A DNA stretch of 64,000 nt from Prescottella soli. GTDB lineage: Bacteria; Actinomycetota; Actinomycetes; Mycobacteriales; Mycobacteriaceae. Below are positions 45,961 to 55,283 of the stretch, piece after piece. A program made the translations under genes and the position numbers. The DNA is taken from positions 744,001 to 808,000 of the forward strand of contig NZ_CP157276.1 in NCBI RefSeq assembly GCF_040024445.1, given 5' to 3'. Numbering within the stretch: the stretch's first letter is position 1; each line of letters begins with the position of its first letter. The notes beneath the pieces are model-generated. The model made no database searches. It had not been told where the DNA came from and saw only the letters and a list, made by a program, of their open reading frames with translations.

Positions 45961-46743
45961 ATGACGTCAGGACGGGGGGAGCTACCCGCGCAACGCCAGC
46001 GGGACATCGCGAACTATCTGCTCACACACAGCACCTCCACCGCGCAGGAACTCGCACAGCGATTCAATGTGAGCCTGGTGACGGCACATCGCGACCTCGA
46101 CGCGCTGGCCCGAAAGGGCGTCGTCCGCAAATTCCACGGAGGGGTCACCGCCCAGCCGTCGAGCGTGTTCGAGAGCAGCATCGAGTACCGGACCGGGGCG
46201 GCCCTGAACGAGAAGCGCGCGATCGCGGCGCGGGCCGCGGACCTGGTCCAGCCCGGAATGTCAGTGCTCGTGGACAGTTCCACCACGAATCTGCATCTAC
46301 TGGATCCGCTCGAGACGCTTCGGCCGCTGACTCTGATCACGAACTTCGTCCCGGTCGTGTCCCGGGTATCGCAGTGGGAGGACGTCCGGTTGGTGGTTCT
46401 CGGCGGCGAATACGACGCGCGGCACGCCAGCATGCACGGGATCGCCTGCGAGGACGCCGCCGGCCGCGTCCGCGCCGACATCGGCTTCTTCTCGTTCGCC
46501 GGGATCGACGAACGCGGCGTCTACCACCCGGAACAGGAAGTCGCGGCGTCCAAGAGGGCCATGCTCGCGACCGCGACGCGCCGGGTCATCCTTGCGGACA
46601 GCAGCAAGCTCGGCAGAACCGCCTTGCACTGGCTGGCACCGCTCGACGACTTCGAGCAACTGATCACCGACAACTGCGCCCCCGCGGATGTCGTCGCGGG
46701 TCTGCGGTCCCGCGACATCGAGGTGATCGTCGAAGAGAGTTGA
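45961..46743 (+). CDS. DeoR-family transcriptional regulator, 260 aa
   Basis: DeoR proteins repress sugar- or organophosphate-use operons and release DNA when a phosphorylated ligand binds. The N-terminal helix-turn-helix (TAQELAQRFNVSLVTAHRDL, about residues 27-46) is followed by RKFHGGVTA. The sensor domain has EKRAIAARAADLVQPGMSVL, VDSSTTNLHLL and the C-terminal LADSSKLGRTALHWLAPLDD. The ATG at 45961 follows AGGAGAG. Divergence from the importer operon makes that its likely target, and a phospho-ligand would fit the phosphatases encoded there. Confidence 0.88.
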   Translation: MTSGRGELPAQRQRDIANYLLTHSTSTAQELAQRFNVSLVTAHRDLDALARKGVVRKFHGGVTAQPSSVFESSIEYRTGAALNEKRAIAARAADLVQPGMSVLVDSSTTNLHLLDPLETLRPLTLITNFVPVVSRVSQWEDVRLVVLGGEYDARHASMHGIACEDAAGRVRADIGFFSFAGIDERGVYHPEQEVAASKRAMLATATRRVILADSSKLGRTALHWLAPLDDFEQLITDNCAPADVVAGLRSRDIEVIVEES

Positions 46744-46785
46744 TTCCGCGCCGCCACGGCGCGGGTCGGCCCCCGGCACGCGGAA

Positions 46786-46820
46786 GGGGCGGCGCAGGTC
46801 CGATGGACCCGCACCGCCCC
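46786..46820. terminator. Bidirectional hairpin between DeoR and efflux genes
   Basis: A 16-bp stem with two G-U/A-C type imperfections (GGGGCGGCGCAGGTCC against GGACCCGCACCGCCCC) and a GAT loop. It lies between the convergent DeoR and DHA2 genes and should end both transcripts. Confidence 0.7.
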
Positions 46821-46878
46821 GTTCGCGCTCACAGGGGTTCCGCAGCCGGCACTTGGAGTGCTCGACGGCGCACCGCGG

Positions 46879-48480
46879 CTAAGCGGATTCGCTCTCGCTC
46901 ACGGCCGCCGACTCGGTCGGCGCATCCGGCTTCTGGATGTCGATGGTCTTCCGCAGCGGCGTGTTCGGGACCAGGATCACGCAGATCAGCGTGATCACCG
47001 CGACACCGGCCGCGATCGCGAACAGGAGTCCGGTCGCGTCGCCGTACGCCACCCGTATGACCTCCGCGATGGGCGCCGGAAGCGCGTTCAGATCCAGGCT
47101 GCCGCCACCACCGGACGAGTGCGTGTCGATGCCGAGCTTCGCGAAGCCCTCGGTCGACAGGGTCGCGACCCGGGTCGCGAGCACGGATCCGAGCACCGAG
47201 ACGCCGATGGCTCCACCGAAGGTCCGGAAGAACGCGACCGAGCTACTGGCGGCGCCGATGTTGTCCACGCTCACCGTGTTCTGGACCGCGAGAACGAGGT
47301 TCTGCATCAGGCTGCCGACGCCGACGCCGACGATCGCGATGTAGACACCGATCAGCCACAGGCTGGTCGCGTGATCGATCGTGCCGAGCAGACCGAATCC
47401 GACGACGAGCAGCAACGCACCACCGACGATGAACGGCTTCCACTTGCCGAAGCGCGAGATCAACTGGCCCGAGACGACCGACGAGACCAGCATGCCCAGC
47501 ACCATCGGAATGGTCAGGACACCGGCGATCGTCGGGCTGTACCCGCGCGCCGTCTGGAAGTACTGGCCGAGGAACGTCGTGGCACCGAACATGCCGACAC
47601 CGACGGCGATCGACGCGATGATCGCGATACCCGTGGTCTTCTCGGTGATGATCTTCAGCGGGATGATCGGCGCCTTGGCCTTCGCCTCGACGATCACCGT
47701 TGCGATCAGCAGGAGCACACCGGCGCCGACGTACATCGCCGATTCCTTCGAGATCCAGCCGTAGTAGTCGGCCTTGCCCGCGAACGACACCCAGATCAGC
47801 AGGACACTGACGCCCGCGGTCAGCAGCATCGCGCCCCACCAGTCGATGGAGACGTCACCCTTGCGCTCGGTCGCGATGTGCAGCGTGCGCTGCAGCAGGA
47901 ACAGCGCGATCACGGCCAACGGGACGCATACGAAGAAGCACCAGCGCCACCCGAGGGGGCTGTCGACGATCACACCGCCGAGGATCGGGCCGCCCGACAT
48001 CGACACCGCCATCGCCGCACCCATGTAGCCGGAGTAGCGACCACGGTCGCGCGGCGGAATGATGCTGCCGATGATCGCGACGACGAGGGCGGTCAGGCCA
48101 CCCATGCCGACGCCCTGCACGACGCGCGCCGCAAGCAGGACCGGCACGTTGTGGGCGAAACCGGCGATGACCGAGCCCACGACGAAGATCACGATTGCGC
48201 TCTGGACCAGCACCTTCTTGTTGAACAGGTCGGCGAGCTTGCCCCAGATCGGGGTCGATGCCGCGTTCGCGAGCAGGGCCGTCGTGATCACCCACGCGAA
48301 CTGCGTCTGGGTGCCCTTCAGGTCACCGATGATCGTCGGCAGCGCCGTCGAGACGATGGTCGTACTGAGCAGCGCCGTGAACAGCGCGGCGATGAGGCCC
48401 GCGAGGACCTCGAGAATCTGGCGATGTGTCATCGCCTGCTGGCCGGCGCCTGCCCGGCTCTCCCCCACTGATGTCGTCAT
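46879..48480 (-). CDS. DHA2-family (EmrB/QacA) 14-helix MFS drug efflux protein, 533 aa
   Basis: A proton-coupled multidrug exporter. Helices begin at about residue 25 (VLAGLIAALFTALLSTTIVS), with the DHA2 motif in TALPTIIGDLKGT, motif A GKLADLFNKKVLV, and motif C-type GYMGAAMAVSMSGGPILGG. Fourteen helices can be counted. The ATG at 48480 overlaps the MarR stop (ATGA), so regulator and pump are made from one message. Substrates are unknown; the MarR gene suggests induction by toxic aromatic or drug-like compounds. Confidence 0.9.
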   Translation of the reverse strand: MTTSVGESRAGAGQQAMTHRQILEVLAGLIAALFTALLSTTIVSTALPTIIGDLKGTQTQFAWVITTALLANAASTPIWGKLADLFNKKVLVQSAIVIFVVGSVIAGFAHNVPVLLAARVVQGVGMGGLTALVVAIIGSIIPPRDRGRYSGYMGAAMAVSMSGGPILGGVIVDSPLGWRWCFFVCVPLAVIALFLLQRTLHIATERKGDVSIDWWGAMLLTAGVSVLLIWVSFAGKADYYGWISKESAMYVGAGVLLLIATVIVEAKAKAPIIPLKIITEKTTGIAIIASIAVGVGMFGATTFLGQYFQTARGYSPTIAGVLTIPMVLGMLVSSVVSGQLISRFGKWKPFIVGGALLLVVGFGLLGTIDHATSLWLIGVYIAIVGVGVGSLMQNLVLAVQNTVSVDNIGAASSSVAFFRTFGGAIGVSVLGSVLATRVATLSTEGFAKLGIDTHSSGGGGSLDLNALPAPIAEVIRVAYGDATGLLFAIAAGVAVITLICVILVPNTPLRKTIDIQKPDAPTESAAVSESESA

Positions 48481-48959
48481 CGAAGTGCTCTCCCACATTG
48501 ATCGGCTGCTAGAGGTGAGGATTCGGAGCGCGCGGTGAGCGAGTCGGTGAGACGTTCGATCGTGGTCAATGCGACCGCCGCCTCCTCCTGGCTCCAACCA
48601 CCGAGCATGTCCCGCAAACGCGTGGACCTGTTTTCCTTGGTGGCGCGCAGTGCCTCGTGCCCGTCCGCCGAGACCTGGACGCGGAAGGCCCGCTTGTCGT
48701 CCGGGTCCGGTTGCCTCTCGACGAGTCCGGCCTCGACCAGTTCGGTCATCTGCCGGCTGAGAGCGGACTGGCTCACGCACAGAACGGACGCGAGTTCGTT
48801 CTGACGACACGGGCCGCGAGCCGAAAGGACGACCAGCACGGCCACCAGTGCCGGCGCGACCGGATCATCCGCCGCACTCGCGATCGCATTTCGCAGCGAG
48901 CGGCCGAAGAGGAAGATCGCATCGACCAGGGCCTGCGCGGTATCGGCCTGGACAGCCAT
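48477..48959 (-). CDS. MarR-family transcriptional regulator, 160 aa
   Basis: A winged-helix repressor with the MarR core: CRQNELASVLCVSQSALSRQ (recognition region, about residues 52-71), then MTELVEAGLVERQPDPDDKR (the wing, with the conserved DxRR-like DPDDKR). It is co-transcribed with and overlaps the DHA2 pump gene by 4 bp. The ATG at 48959 is preferred to a TTG at 49010, which lies inside the likely operator. Autoregulation is probable given the inverted repeat upstream. Confidence 0.88.
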   Translation of the reverse strand: MAVQADTAQALVDAIFLFGRSLRNAIASAADDPVAPALVAVLVVLSARGPCRQNELASVLCVSQSALSRQMTELVEAGLVERQPDPDDKRAFRVQVSADGHEALRATKENRSTRLRDMLGGWSQEEAAVALTTIERLTDSLTARSESSPLAADQCGRALR

Positions 48960-49004
48960 CGGATACCCCGAATCCTCGATTAGACCTAGTGAATTACTTG
49001 CAGA

Positions 49005-49028
49005 ACGCAACGGTACGCATAGTTGCGT
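49005..49028. promoter_or_regulatory. Candidate MarR operator
   Basis: ACGCAAC and GTTGCGT form a perfect 7-bp inverted repeat with a 10-bp spacer, 46 bp upstream of the MarR start. On the minus strand a TTGACG (49030-49035) lies just before it, so a bound repressor would cover the promoter. AATTACTT words at 48992 and 49039 flank it on both sides. Confidence 0.55.
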
Positions 49029-49135
49029 GCGTCAAGCAATTACTTCACAAAAGCGACATACCGCACTTCAACGGCTCTGACCAGCGCAAACTCGAGCAGC
49101 GCCTGAGTCGGGTGTGTCGAGGTCCACTCCCAACG

Positions 49136-50401
49136 TCAGCGTGTGAGCAGTGCGAGGCTCTCCACGTGGTGCGTGAGCGGGAAGGCATCGAAGGCCCGGA
49201 CCTGCGCCAGCCGGAAGCCGTGCTCGCGGTAGAGCGCGACGTCCCGCGCGAACGAGGCCGGGTCGCACCCGATGTGCACGATGCGCTGCGGACCGGCCGC
49301 CGTCACCGCGGCCACGACGTCGCGGCCCGCGCCCGCGCGCGGCGGATCGAGGACGACGACCTCCGGGGCCGACAGGTCGCGCAGCGCCCGTTCGACCCGA
49401 GCCGCATGCAGGTACACCTGCGGCAGGTCCCCCAACGCCGCGGTTCCGTCGGCGACGGCCTGTCGCGAGAACTCCACCGAATCGACCCGGCCTACTGGGC
49501 CCACCTGATCGGCCAGCGTGGCCGCGAACACCCCGACACCGCCGTAGAGATCCCACACGTTCGCGCCGTTCGACGCCTGCGCCCACTCCCCCACGACCGA
49601 CGAGTACGTCTCGGCGGCGCTGCGGTGCGCCTGCCAGAAACCCGTCGCCGACAGTGTCCACTCCCGGTCGCCGACCCGCTCGACGGGCCGACCCGAACCG
49701 ATCACGACGTGTTCCGCGCGACTGCCCGCCGATGCCGCCCGCCGCGCCGTCGCCCCGCGCCGGCCCGGGCTGCGCCGGCCCGTGCGCGACACCTTGGGCG
49801 GCGCGATCTCCACCACGTGCCGCTCGCCCGCCGCGTCCAGCACGAGCTGGATCTCCGCACCCGGATGCCACGAGCGCTCGGCGAGCCCGGCGTAAGCGGC
49901 GGGATCGATCTGCGGGCAGGCCAGGAACGTCTCGATGTCGAGGCTGCGGAAGCGATGGAAGCCGGGGCGCCCGGCCGCGTCCACCGCCAACCGGACCCGG
50001 GTGCGCCATCCCGTGCCGTCGCCGGTGCCCGGCAACGAGTCGACGGCGATGTCCATGTCCACGCCCGCGATGCGGCGCAACTGTTCGGCGACGACGTCGG
50101 ACTTCATCCGCCGCTGCGCCGCGAGCGTGGCGTGCGAGTAGTCACAGCACCCGGCTCCGCCGGGACCCGAGATGGGGCACAGCGGCGCGATGCGGTCGGG
50201 GGACGCCTCGACGATCTCGACGGCGTCGGCCCGGCAGAACGATCCACCGCGGTCCTCGGTGACGTGCGCGATCACCTTCTCGCCCGGCAGCCCGTGCCGG
50301 ACGAACAGCACCCGGCCCTCGTGCCGGGCGACGCAGAACCCGCCGTGCCCGGGCTTGCCCAGTTCCACCTCGAGCCGGCGTCCGACCCAGTTCTCGCTCA
50401 C
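49136..50401 (-). CDS. TrmA/RumA-family RNA uridine C5-methyltransferase, 421 aa
   Basis: A SAM-dependent enzyme methylating a uridine C5 in tRNA or rRNA. A TRAM-like N-terminus (GHGGFCVARHEGRVLFVRHG) is followed by Cys residues of a possible Fe-S site (LCPISGPGGAGCCDYSH and FLACPQI). The SAM-binding loop is DLYGGVGVFAATLA, the motif VVLDPPRAGAG follows, and the nucleophile Cys is in HIGCDPASFARD, with a Glu base in HHVESLALL. The start is uncertain (GTG 50401 or ATG 50425). It follows the APC permease gene by 7 bp. Confidence 0.87.
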   Translation of the reverse strand: MSENWVGRRLEVELGKPGHGGFCVARHEGRVLFVRHGLPGEKVIAHVTEDRGGSFCRADAVEIVEASPDRIAPLCPISGPGGAGCCDYSHATLAAQRRMKSDVVAEQLRRIAGVDMDIAVDSLPGTGDGTGWRTRVRLAVDAAGRPGFHRFRSLDIETFLACPQIDPAAYAGLAERSWHPGAEIQLVLDAAGERHVVEIAPPKVSRTGRRSPGRRGATARRAASAGSRAEHVVIGSGRPVERVGDREWTLSATGFWQAHRSAAETYSSVVGEWAQASNGANVWDLYGGVGVFAATLADQVGPVGRVDSVEFSRQAVADGTAALGDLPQVYLHAARVERALRDLSAPEVVVLDPPRAGAGRDVVAAVTAAGPQRIVHIGCDPASFARDVALYREHGFRLAQVRAFDAFPLTHHVESLALLTR

Positions 50402-50408
50402 TTGCCGG

Positions 50409-52403
50409 TCACTTGCCTTCCACATCGAGACCGCGGCGGATCGCGCCCGGCGCGTTGTCGACACGCTCCCGCTTGACCTTCTCCGACGAACTCAGCTGCC
50501 ACGGCACGCTCGTGACCATCACACCGGGCTGGAACAGCAGCCGGCTCTTGAGACGCAGGGCACTCTGATTGTGCAGCAACTGCTCCCACCAGTGTCCGAC
50601 GACATACTCCGGGATGAAGACCGTCACGACGTCGCGCGGCGAATCCCGCCGGATGCGGCGGACGTAGTCGAGCACCGGTTTGGTGATCTCCCGGTACGGC
50701 GACTCGATTACCTTGAGCGGCACCGTGATGTCGCTGTTCTCCCACTCCCGGACCAGGGCCCGGGTGTCCGGCTCGTCGACGTTGACCGTGATGGCCTCGA
50801 GCGTGTCGGGACGCGTCGCCCGAGCGTAGGCGAGCGCGCGCATCGTCGGCATGTGCATCTTCGACACGAGCACAATCGAGTGCGTCCGGCTCGGCAGCAC
50901 GCCGTCCCATTCCTGCTCGTCGAGCTCGGCCGCGACGCTGTCGTAGTGGCGACGGATCGACTTCATCACCACGAAGATGGCGATCATCGCGACGATCGCG
51001 ATCCAGGCGCCGGCCGCGAACTTGGTGAGCAGGACGATCACGAGCACTGCGCCGGTCATCGCGAGGCCGATCGAGTTGATCACTCGGGAACGCTTCATCC
51101 GCCGGCGCTGCGCGGGATCGGTCTCCGCCTTCAGGTGACGCGTCCAGTGCCGGATCATGCCGGTCTGGCTCAGCACGAACGAGACGAACACGCCCACGAT
51201 GTAGAGCTGGATCAGCTTGGTGACCTCGGCGCCGAACACCACCACGAACGCGATCGCCGCACCCGACAGGAACAGGATGCCGTTGCTGAACGCGAGGCGG
51301 TCGCCGCGGGTGTGCAGCTGGCGCGGCAGGTAACGGTCCTGCGCGAGGACCGACCCGAGCACCGGGAAGCCGTTGAACGCGGTGTTCGCGGCGAGTACCA
51401 GGATGAGCGCGGTGACGGTCGCGATGAAGTAGAAGCCGATCGGGAATCCGGAGAACACCGCCTCGGCGAGCTGCGCGATGAGCGTCTTCTGCTGGTAGCC
51501 CTCGGGCGCGCCGGTCAGCTGCATCGCCGGGTCGTGCGCGTACACGACGCCGATCTTCTGGGCCAGGATGATGATGCCCATCAACAGCGTGATCGCGAAG
51601 GTACCGAGCAGCAGCAGCGTGGTGGCGGCGTTGCGCGACTTGGGCTTCTGGAACGCGGGCACACCGTTGCTGATCGCCTCGACACCGGTCAGTGCCGCAC
51701 AGCCGGACGAGAACGCCCGCGCGATGAGGAACGCGAACGCGATGCCGTGCAGCTGCGCGTCCTCCGCATTGAGGGTGAACCCGGCCGACTCGGCGTGGAC
51801 ATCGTCACCGAAGGCATAGATACGAACGAAGCCCCACACCAGCATCACCATCATGCCGACGATGAACGCGTAGGTGGGGATCGCGAACGCCGACCCGGAC
51901 TCCCGGATGCCGCGCAGGTTCATCGCGGTCAGCAGGACGATCGCCGCGATCGCGAACAGGACCTTGTGCTCGGCCACGAACGGCACCGCGGACCCGATGT
52001 TCGACGCGGCCGACGAGATCGACACCGCCACCGTGAGCACGTAGTCGACCATCAGCGCACTGCCGACGGTCAGGCCGGCGTTCGGCCCCAGGTTGACGGT
52101 CGCGACCTCATAGTCACCGCCACCGGACGGATAGGCATGCACGTTCTGGCGGTAGCTCGCAACGACCACGGCCATCACCAGCGCGACGGCCAGCCCGATC
52201 CACGGCGCGAACGCGTACGCGGAAATGCCCGCGACCGACAGCACCAGATAGATCTCTTCCGGCGCATACGCCACCGACGACATCGCGTCCGAGGCGAAGA
52301 CGGGTAGCGCGATCCGCTTGGGGAGAAGCGTGTGTCCGAGTTTGTCGCTTCGGAACGGTCGCCCCAAAATCAGCCGCTTCGCAGCGGTGGAAAGCTTCGA
52401 CAC
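50409..52403 (-). CDS. APC-superfamily amino-acid/potassium-type permease, 664 aa
   Basis: A 12-helix transporter with a large cytoplasmic C-terminal domain (about residues 490-664). The N-terminus LPKRIALPVFASDAMSSVAY and the helix-1 region EEIYLVLSVAG are characteristic of the actinobacterial APC group (Rv2690c type). The soluble tail has EWENSDITVPLKVIESPYRE and VTVFIPEYVVGHWWEQLLHN. Neighbouring ceoB/ceoC genes in the opposite direction hint at a potassium or osmotic link, but the substrate is not established. The GTG at 52403 is the chosen start; GTG 52433 is the longer one. Confidence 0.82.
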   Translation of the reverse strand: MSKLSTAAKRLILGRPFRSDKLGHTLLPKRIALPVFASDAMSSVAYAPEEIYLVLSVAGISAYAFAPWIGLAVALVMAVVVASYRQNVHAYPSGGGDYEVATVNLGPNAGLTVGSALMVDYVLTVAVSISSAASNIGSAVPFVAEHKVLFAIAAIVLLTAMNLRGIRESGSAFAIPTYAFIVGMMVMLVWGFVRIYAFGDDVHAESAGFTLNAEDAQLHGIAFAFLIARAFSSGCAALTGVEAISNGVPAFQKPKSRNAATTLLLLGTFAITLLMGIIILAQKIGVVYAHDPAMQLTGAPEGYQQKTLIAQLAEAVFSGFPIGFYFIATVTALILVLAANTAFNGFPVLGSVLAQDRYLPRQLHTRGDRLAFSNGILFLSGAAIAFVVVFGAEVTKLIQLYIVGVFVSFVLSQTGMIRHWTRHLKAETDPAQRRRMKRSRVINSIGLAMTGAVLVIVLLTKFAAGAWIAIVAMIAIFVVMKSIRRHYDSVAAELDEQEWDGVLPSRTHSIVLVSKMHMPTMRALAYARATRPDTLEAITVNVDEPDTRALVREWENSDITVPLKVIESPYREITKPVLDYVRRIRRDSPRDVVTVFIPEYVVGHWWEQLLHNQSALRLKSRLLFQPGVMVTSVPWQLSSSEKVKRERVDNAPGAIRRGLDVEGK

Positions 52404-52593
52404 CGACAAAGCGTAAGCCGTCCCCGGCCACACACCACATCAGGGCGTCCCCCACCGCGATTCCCGGTTTGCCGATCACCCCGGGAGTCCACCGATCGGC
52501 GGCGGCTGCTTGCTCTTCCCGGTGGGCGCTGTACGGTTCGATTCGATGCCGGCGGCACACCGTCGGCCGCTGAGCAATGAACGGAGTGGACGG

Positions 52594-53259
52594 GTGTACG
52601 TAGTCGTCATGGGATGCGGCCGGGTCGGCTCGTCCCTCGCTACCGCACTGAGCCGGATCGGCCACGAGGTCGCGGTCATCGACCGCGACGCGAGCGCATT
52701 CCTCCGCCTCGGATCGGACTTCACCGGCACGACCGTCGTCGGCATGGGATTCGACCGAGACGTACTGGTCCGGGCCGGAATCGAGCGTGCACAGGCATTC
52801 GCGGCCGTGTCGTCGGGCGACAACTCGAACATCATCTCCGCGCGCGTCGCGCGCGAGACGTTCGGTGTCGATCGGGTCGTCGCACGGATCTACGACGCCA
52901 AGCGCGCCGCCGTCTACGAGCGCCTCGGAATCCCGACCATCGCGACGGTGCCGTGGACCACCGACCGCTTCATGCTCGCCCTGCAGCAGGACGACCAGAT
53001 TTCGAAGTGGCGCGATCCGTCGGGCACGGTCGTGGTCACCGAACTGTCCCTGCACGAAGACTGGGTGGGCCGCAGCGTCAGCGAACTCGAGGCCGCGACG
53101 TCGTCGCGTGTCTCGTTCATCATCCGATTCGGGACGGGAATCCTCCCGGACCGCAAGACCGTGATCCAGTCCCAGGACCAGGTGTACGTCGCCGCCGTGT
53201 CCGGGACCGTCGCCGAGGCCGTCGCGCTCGCGGGGAACCCTCCCCCGTCGGACGACTGA
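52594..53259 (+). CDS. ceoB: TrkA-family potassium-uptake regulatory protein CeoB, 221 aa
   Basis: An RCK/TrkA protein that gates a K+ channel or transporter in response to nucleotides. The NAD-binding motif is VVVMGCGRVGSSLATAL, followed by VIDRDASAF; an RCK_C part follows from about residue 140 (VVTELSLHEDWVGRSVSELE). The GTG at 52594 gives the standard N-terminus. It pairs with ceoC, 54 bp downstream, as in mycobacteria. No Trk channel subunit is encoded nearby. Confidence 0.88.
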   Translation: MYVVVMGCGRVGSSLATALSRIGHEVAVIDRDASAFLRLGSDFTGTTVVGMGFDRDVLVRAGIERAQAFAAVSSGDNSNIISARVARETFGVDRVVARIYDAKRAAVYERLGIPTIATVPWTTDRFMLALQQDDQISKWRDPSGTVVVTELSLHEDWVGRSVSELEAATSSRVSFIIRFGTGILPDRKTVIQSQDQVYVAAVSGTVAEAVALAGNPPPSDD

Positions 53260-53313
53260 CATTGCACCGGTCATGACCCCCTTCTCGATCGACTACCCGA
53301 TTGGATGCCTCCG

Positions 53314-53970
53314 ATGAGAGTGGCCATCGCAGGAGCCGGCGCCGTAGGCCGCTCCATCGCCCGTGAACTCGTCCGCAGCGACCACCACGTCATGCTGCTC
53401 GAACGCAAACTCGAACACGTCGAACCCGACGTGATCCCCCAGGCCGAGTGGGTGCACGCCGACGCGTGCGAGCTGAGCCTGCTCGAGGCCGCCCAGTTGG
53501 AGAGCTACGACGTCGTGATCGCCGCGACCGGCGACGACAAGGCGAACATCGTGGTGAGCCTGCTCGCGAAGACCGAGTTCGGCGTCGGTCGGGTGGTGGC
53601 CCGCGTCAACGACCCGCGCAACGAGTGGCTGTTCGACGAGTCCTGGGGCGTGGACGTCGCGGTGTCGACACCGCGCATGCTGGCCTCGCTCGTCGAGGAG
53701 GCCGTCACGGTGGGCGATCTCGTGCGGCTGATGACGTTCCGTCAGGGTCAGGCGAACCTCGTCGAGATCACCCTGCCCGAGAACACTCCCCTCGCGGGCA
53801 AGCCGGTCCGGAAGATCCAGTTGCCGCGTGACGTGGCGCTGGTCACCATCATCCGGGGTGGACGTGTGATCGTCCCGCAGCCCGACGATCCGGTCGAAGC
53901 CGGCGACGAGCTGCTGTTCGTCGCCGCGGTGGAGGTCGAAGACGAGCTACGCGCCGCGGTCGACATCTGA
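53314..53970 (+). CDS. ceoC: TrkA-family potassium-uptake regulatory protein CeoC (TrkB), 218 aa
   Basis: The second TrkA-type protein. The Rossmann motif is VAIAGAGAVGRSIARELV with LLERKLEHV; RCK_C lies at about 135-215 (LVEITLPENTPLAGKPVRKI). An ATG at 53305 would add three residues; 53314 matches homologues. Its last 24 bp overlap the convergent DUF3159 gene. Confidence 0.88.
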   Translation: MRVAIAGAGAVGRSIARELVRSDHHVMLLERKLEHVEPDVIPQAEWVHADACELSLLEAAQLESYDVVIAATGDDKANIVVSLLAKTEFGVGRVVARVNDPRNEWLFDESWGVDVAVSTPRMLASLVEEAVTVGDLVRLMTFRQGQANLVEITLPENTPLAGKPVRKIQLPRDVALVTIIRGGRVIVPQPDDPVEAGDELLFVAAVEVEDELRAAVDI

Positions 53971-54639
53971 TTCGGGCCGGTCGGCCGCGCCGTCCCCGGC
54001 GCCCTCGATCTGCTCGAGGTCCTCGGGGGCCGGTGCCGGTTCGACGACCCGATCCGCGCGGCGGACCGCCCAGATCGTCACGAGCAACACGACGCCGGTA
54101 AGCGGCCAGCCCATACCGATGCGGGCAACCGCCAGCCACCCCGTCTGGTCGGCGTCGTAGAGCTGCGATTGGACCAGGTAGCGGGCCCCGAACACCAACG
54201 CCCACGCGATCGTCGCGATGTCATACGCGCGCACCGCGCTCTTGTGCGCCCGCCACGCGTTCTTGTGTCCGTTCAGGTAGCCCCAGACGACGCCGACGAG
54301 GGGCCACCGTACGAGGATCGAGACGACGAAGGCCGCCGCGTACAGCAGGCTCGTGTAGATGCCGAAGAGGAAGTAGCCCTTCGCGTCACCGGTGCGATAG
54401 GCGATGAACGCGCAGACGCCGACGCCGAGGAATCCCGAGATGGCCGGCTGGATCGGCCCGCGACGGATGATGCGCCACACGAGGATGGCCGCGGCCACTC
54501 CCAGCGCGATCCACACGGCCGGTCCCAGGCCCCACAGGCTGTTCGCCGGAACGAAGGCGATGACCGGCAGCGACGAGTAGACCAGCCCACTCAGTCCACC
54601 GAGCTGTTCGAGGATCGTCTGTTGCTTCGTTTCGGTCAC
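53947..54639 (-). CDS. DUF3159 membrane protein, 230 aa
   Basis: A conserved actinobacterial membrane protein of unknown function. Five or six helices are seen, with family segments LEQLGGLSGLVYSSLPVIAF, AFIAYRTGDAKGYFLFGIYT and LVRWPLVGVVWGYLNGHKNA. The C-terminal tail is acidic. It sits in the usual order after the two TrkA genes (Rv2693c position as I recall) and overlaps ceoC by 24 bp. Confidence 0.85.
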   Translation of the reverse strand: MTETKQQTILEQLGGLSGLVYSSLPVIAFVPANSLWGLGPAVWIALGVAAAILVWRIIRRGPIQPAISGFLGVGVCAFIAYRTGDAKGYFLFGIYTSLLYAAAFVVSILVRWPLVGVVWGYLNGHKNAWRAHKSAVRAYDIATIAWALVFGARYLVQSQLYDADQTGWLAVARIGMGWPLTGVVLLVTIWAVRRADRVVEPAPAPEDLEQIEGAGDGAADRPESDVDRGA

Positions 54640-54745
54640 GCGACGAGATTGCCATACTCCGACGGCGAGCCGTCAAGGCCGATCGGACGGCGGACCGTCA
54701 CTGCGCGCCGGTGAGCCGTCACCGCCGCGGCGAGAGGAACGCCGA

Positions 54746-55123
54746 TCACGAATCTCCACGCAGCTCGTAATACGGGTTGAAGATGACCTTCTGGCCGCCG
54801 CGCTCGCCGATCCGCCCACGCACCATCAGCGTCTTTCCCGGCTCGATGCCCGGAATGCGTCGGCGACCGATCCAGACCAGTGTGACGGGGTCGGTTCCGT
54901 CGAAGAACTCGGCCTGGACGGATGCGTTCGCGGACTTGGGACACGCCTCGACGCTGCGCAGGCGCCCGAGGATCGTGACCTCCTCACCGCGCGAGCAGTC
55001 ACAGGCGCGCTTGGCGCCCGATGCCTGCGCGGTCTCAACCATTTCCTCGGCGTCCAGCTGCTCGAGATCTTCGGTGAGTCTGCGAGTCAGCCGGCGAAAG
55101 TAACCTGCCGCGGCGGGGGCCAT
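54746..55123 (-). CDS. OB-fold nucleic-acid-binding protein, 125 aa
   Basis: A small protein with an OB-fold (VTILGRLRSVEACPKSANAS, VTLVWIGRRRIPGIEPG, MVRGRIGERGGQKVIFNPYY) like the anticodon-binding-type tRNA_anti domain. An N-terminal helix (YFRRLTRRLTEDLEQLDAEE) precedes it. It is the Rv2694c-type neighbour of DUF3159 genes. Its binding partner is unknown. The ATG at 55123 has the rest of the upstream frame without coding character. Confidence 0.82.
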   Translation of the reverse strand: MAPAAAGYFRRLTRRLTEDLEQLDAEEMVETAQASGAKRACDCSRGEEVTILGRLRSVEACPKSANASVQAEFFDGTDPVTLVWIGRRRIPGIEPGKTLMVRGRIGERGGQKVIFNPYYELRGDS

Positions 55124-55283
55124 AGCGCGCTCCTGGACAAATGGCGGCGCAGGTCTTGCGCCGCACGATAAGGCTTGTACGAGGGCCCGTAGTCGGGCCC
55201 TCGATGGCCACTGTAACCCCAAAGTGACCTGACAACCACAGCCGTGTGGGACGGCCCGGAACGCGGCAGTGCAAGATCGACTC

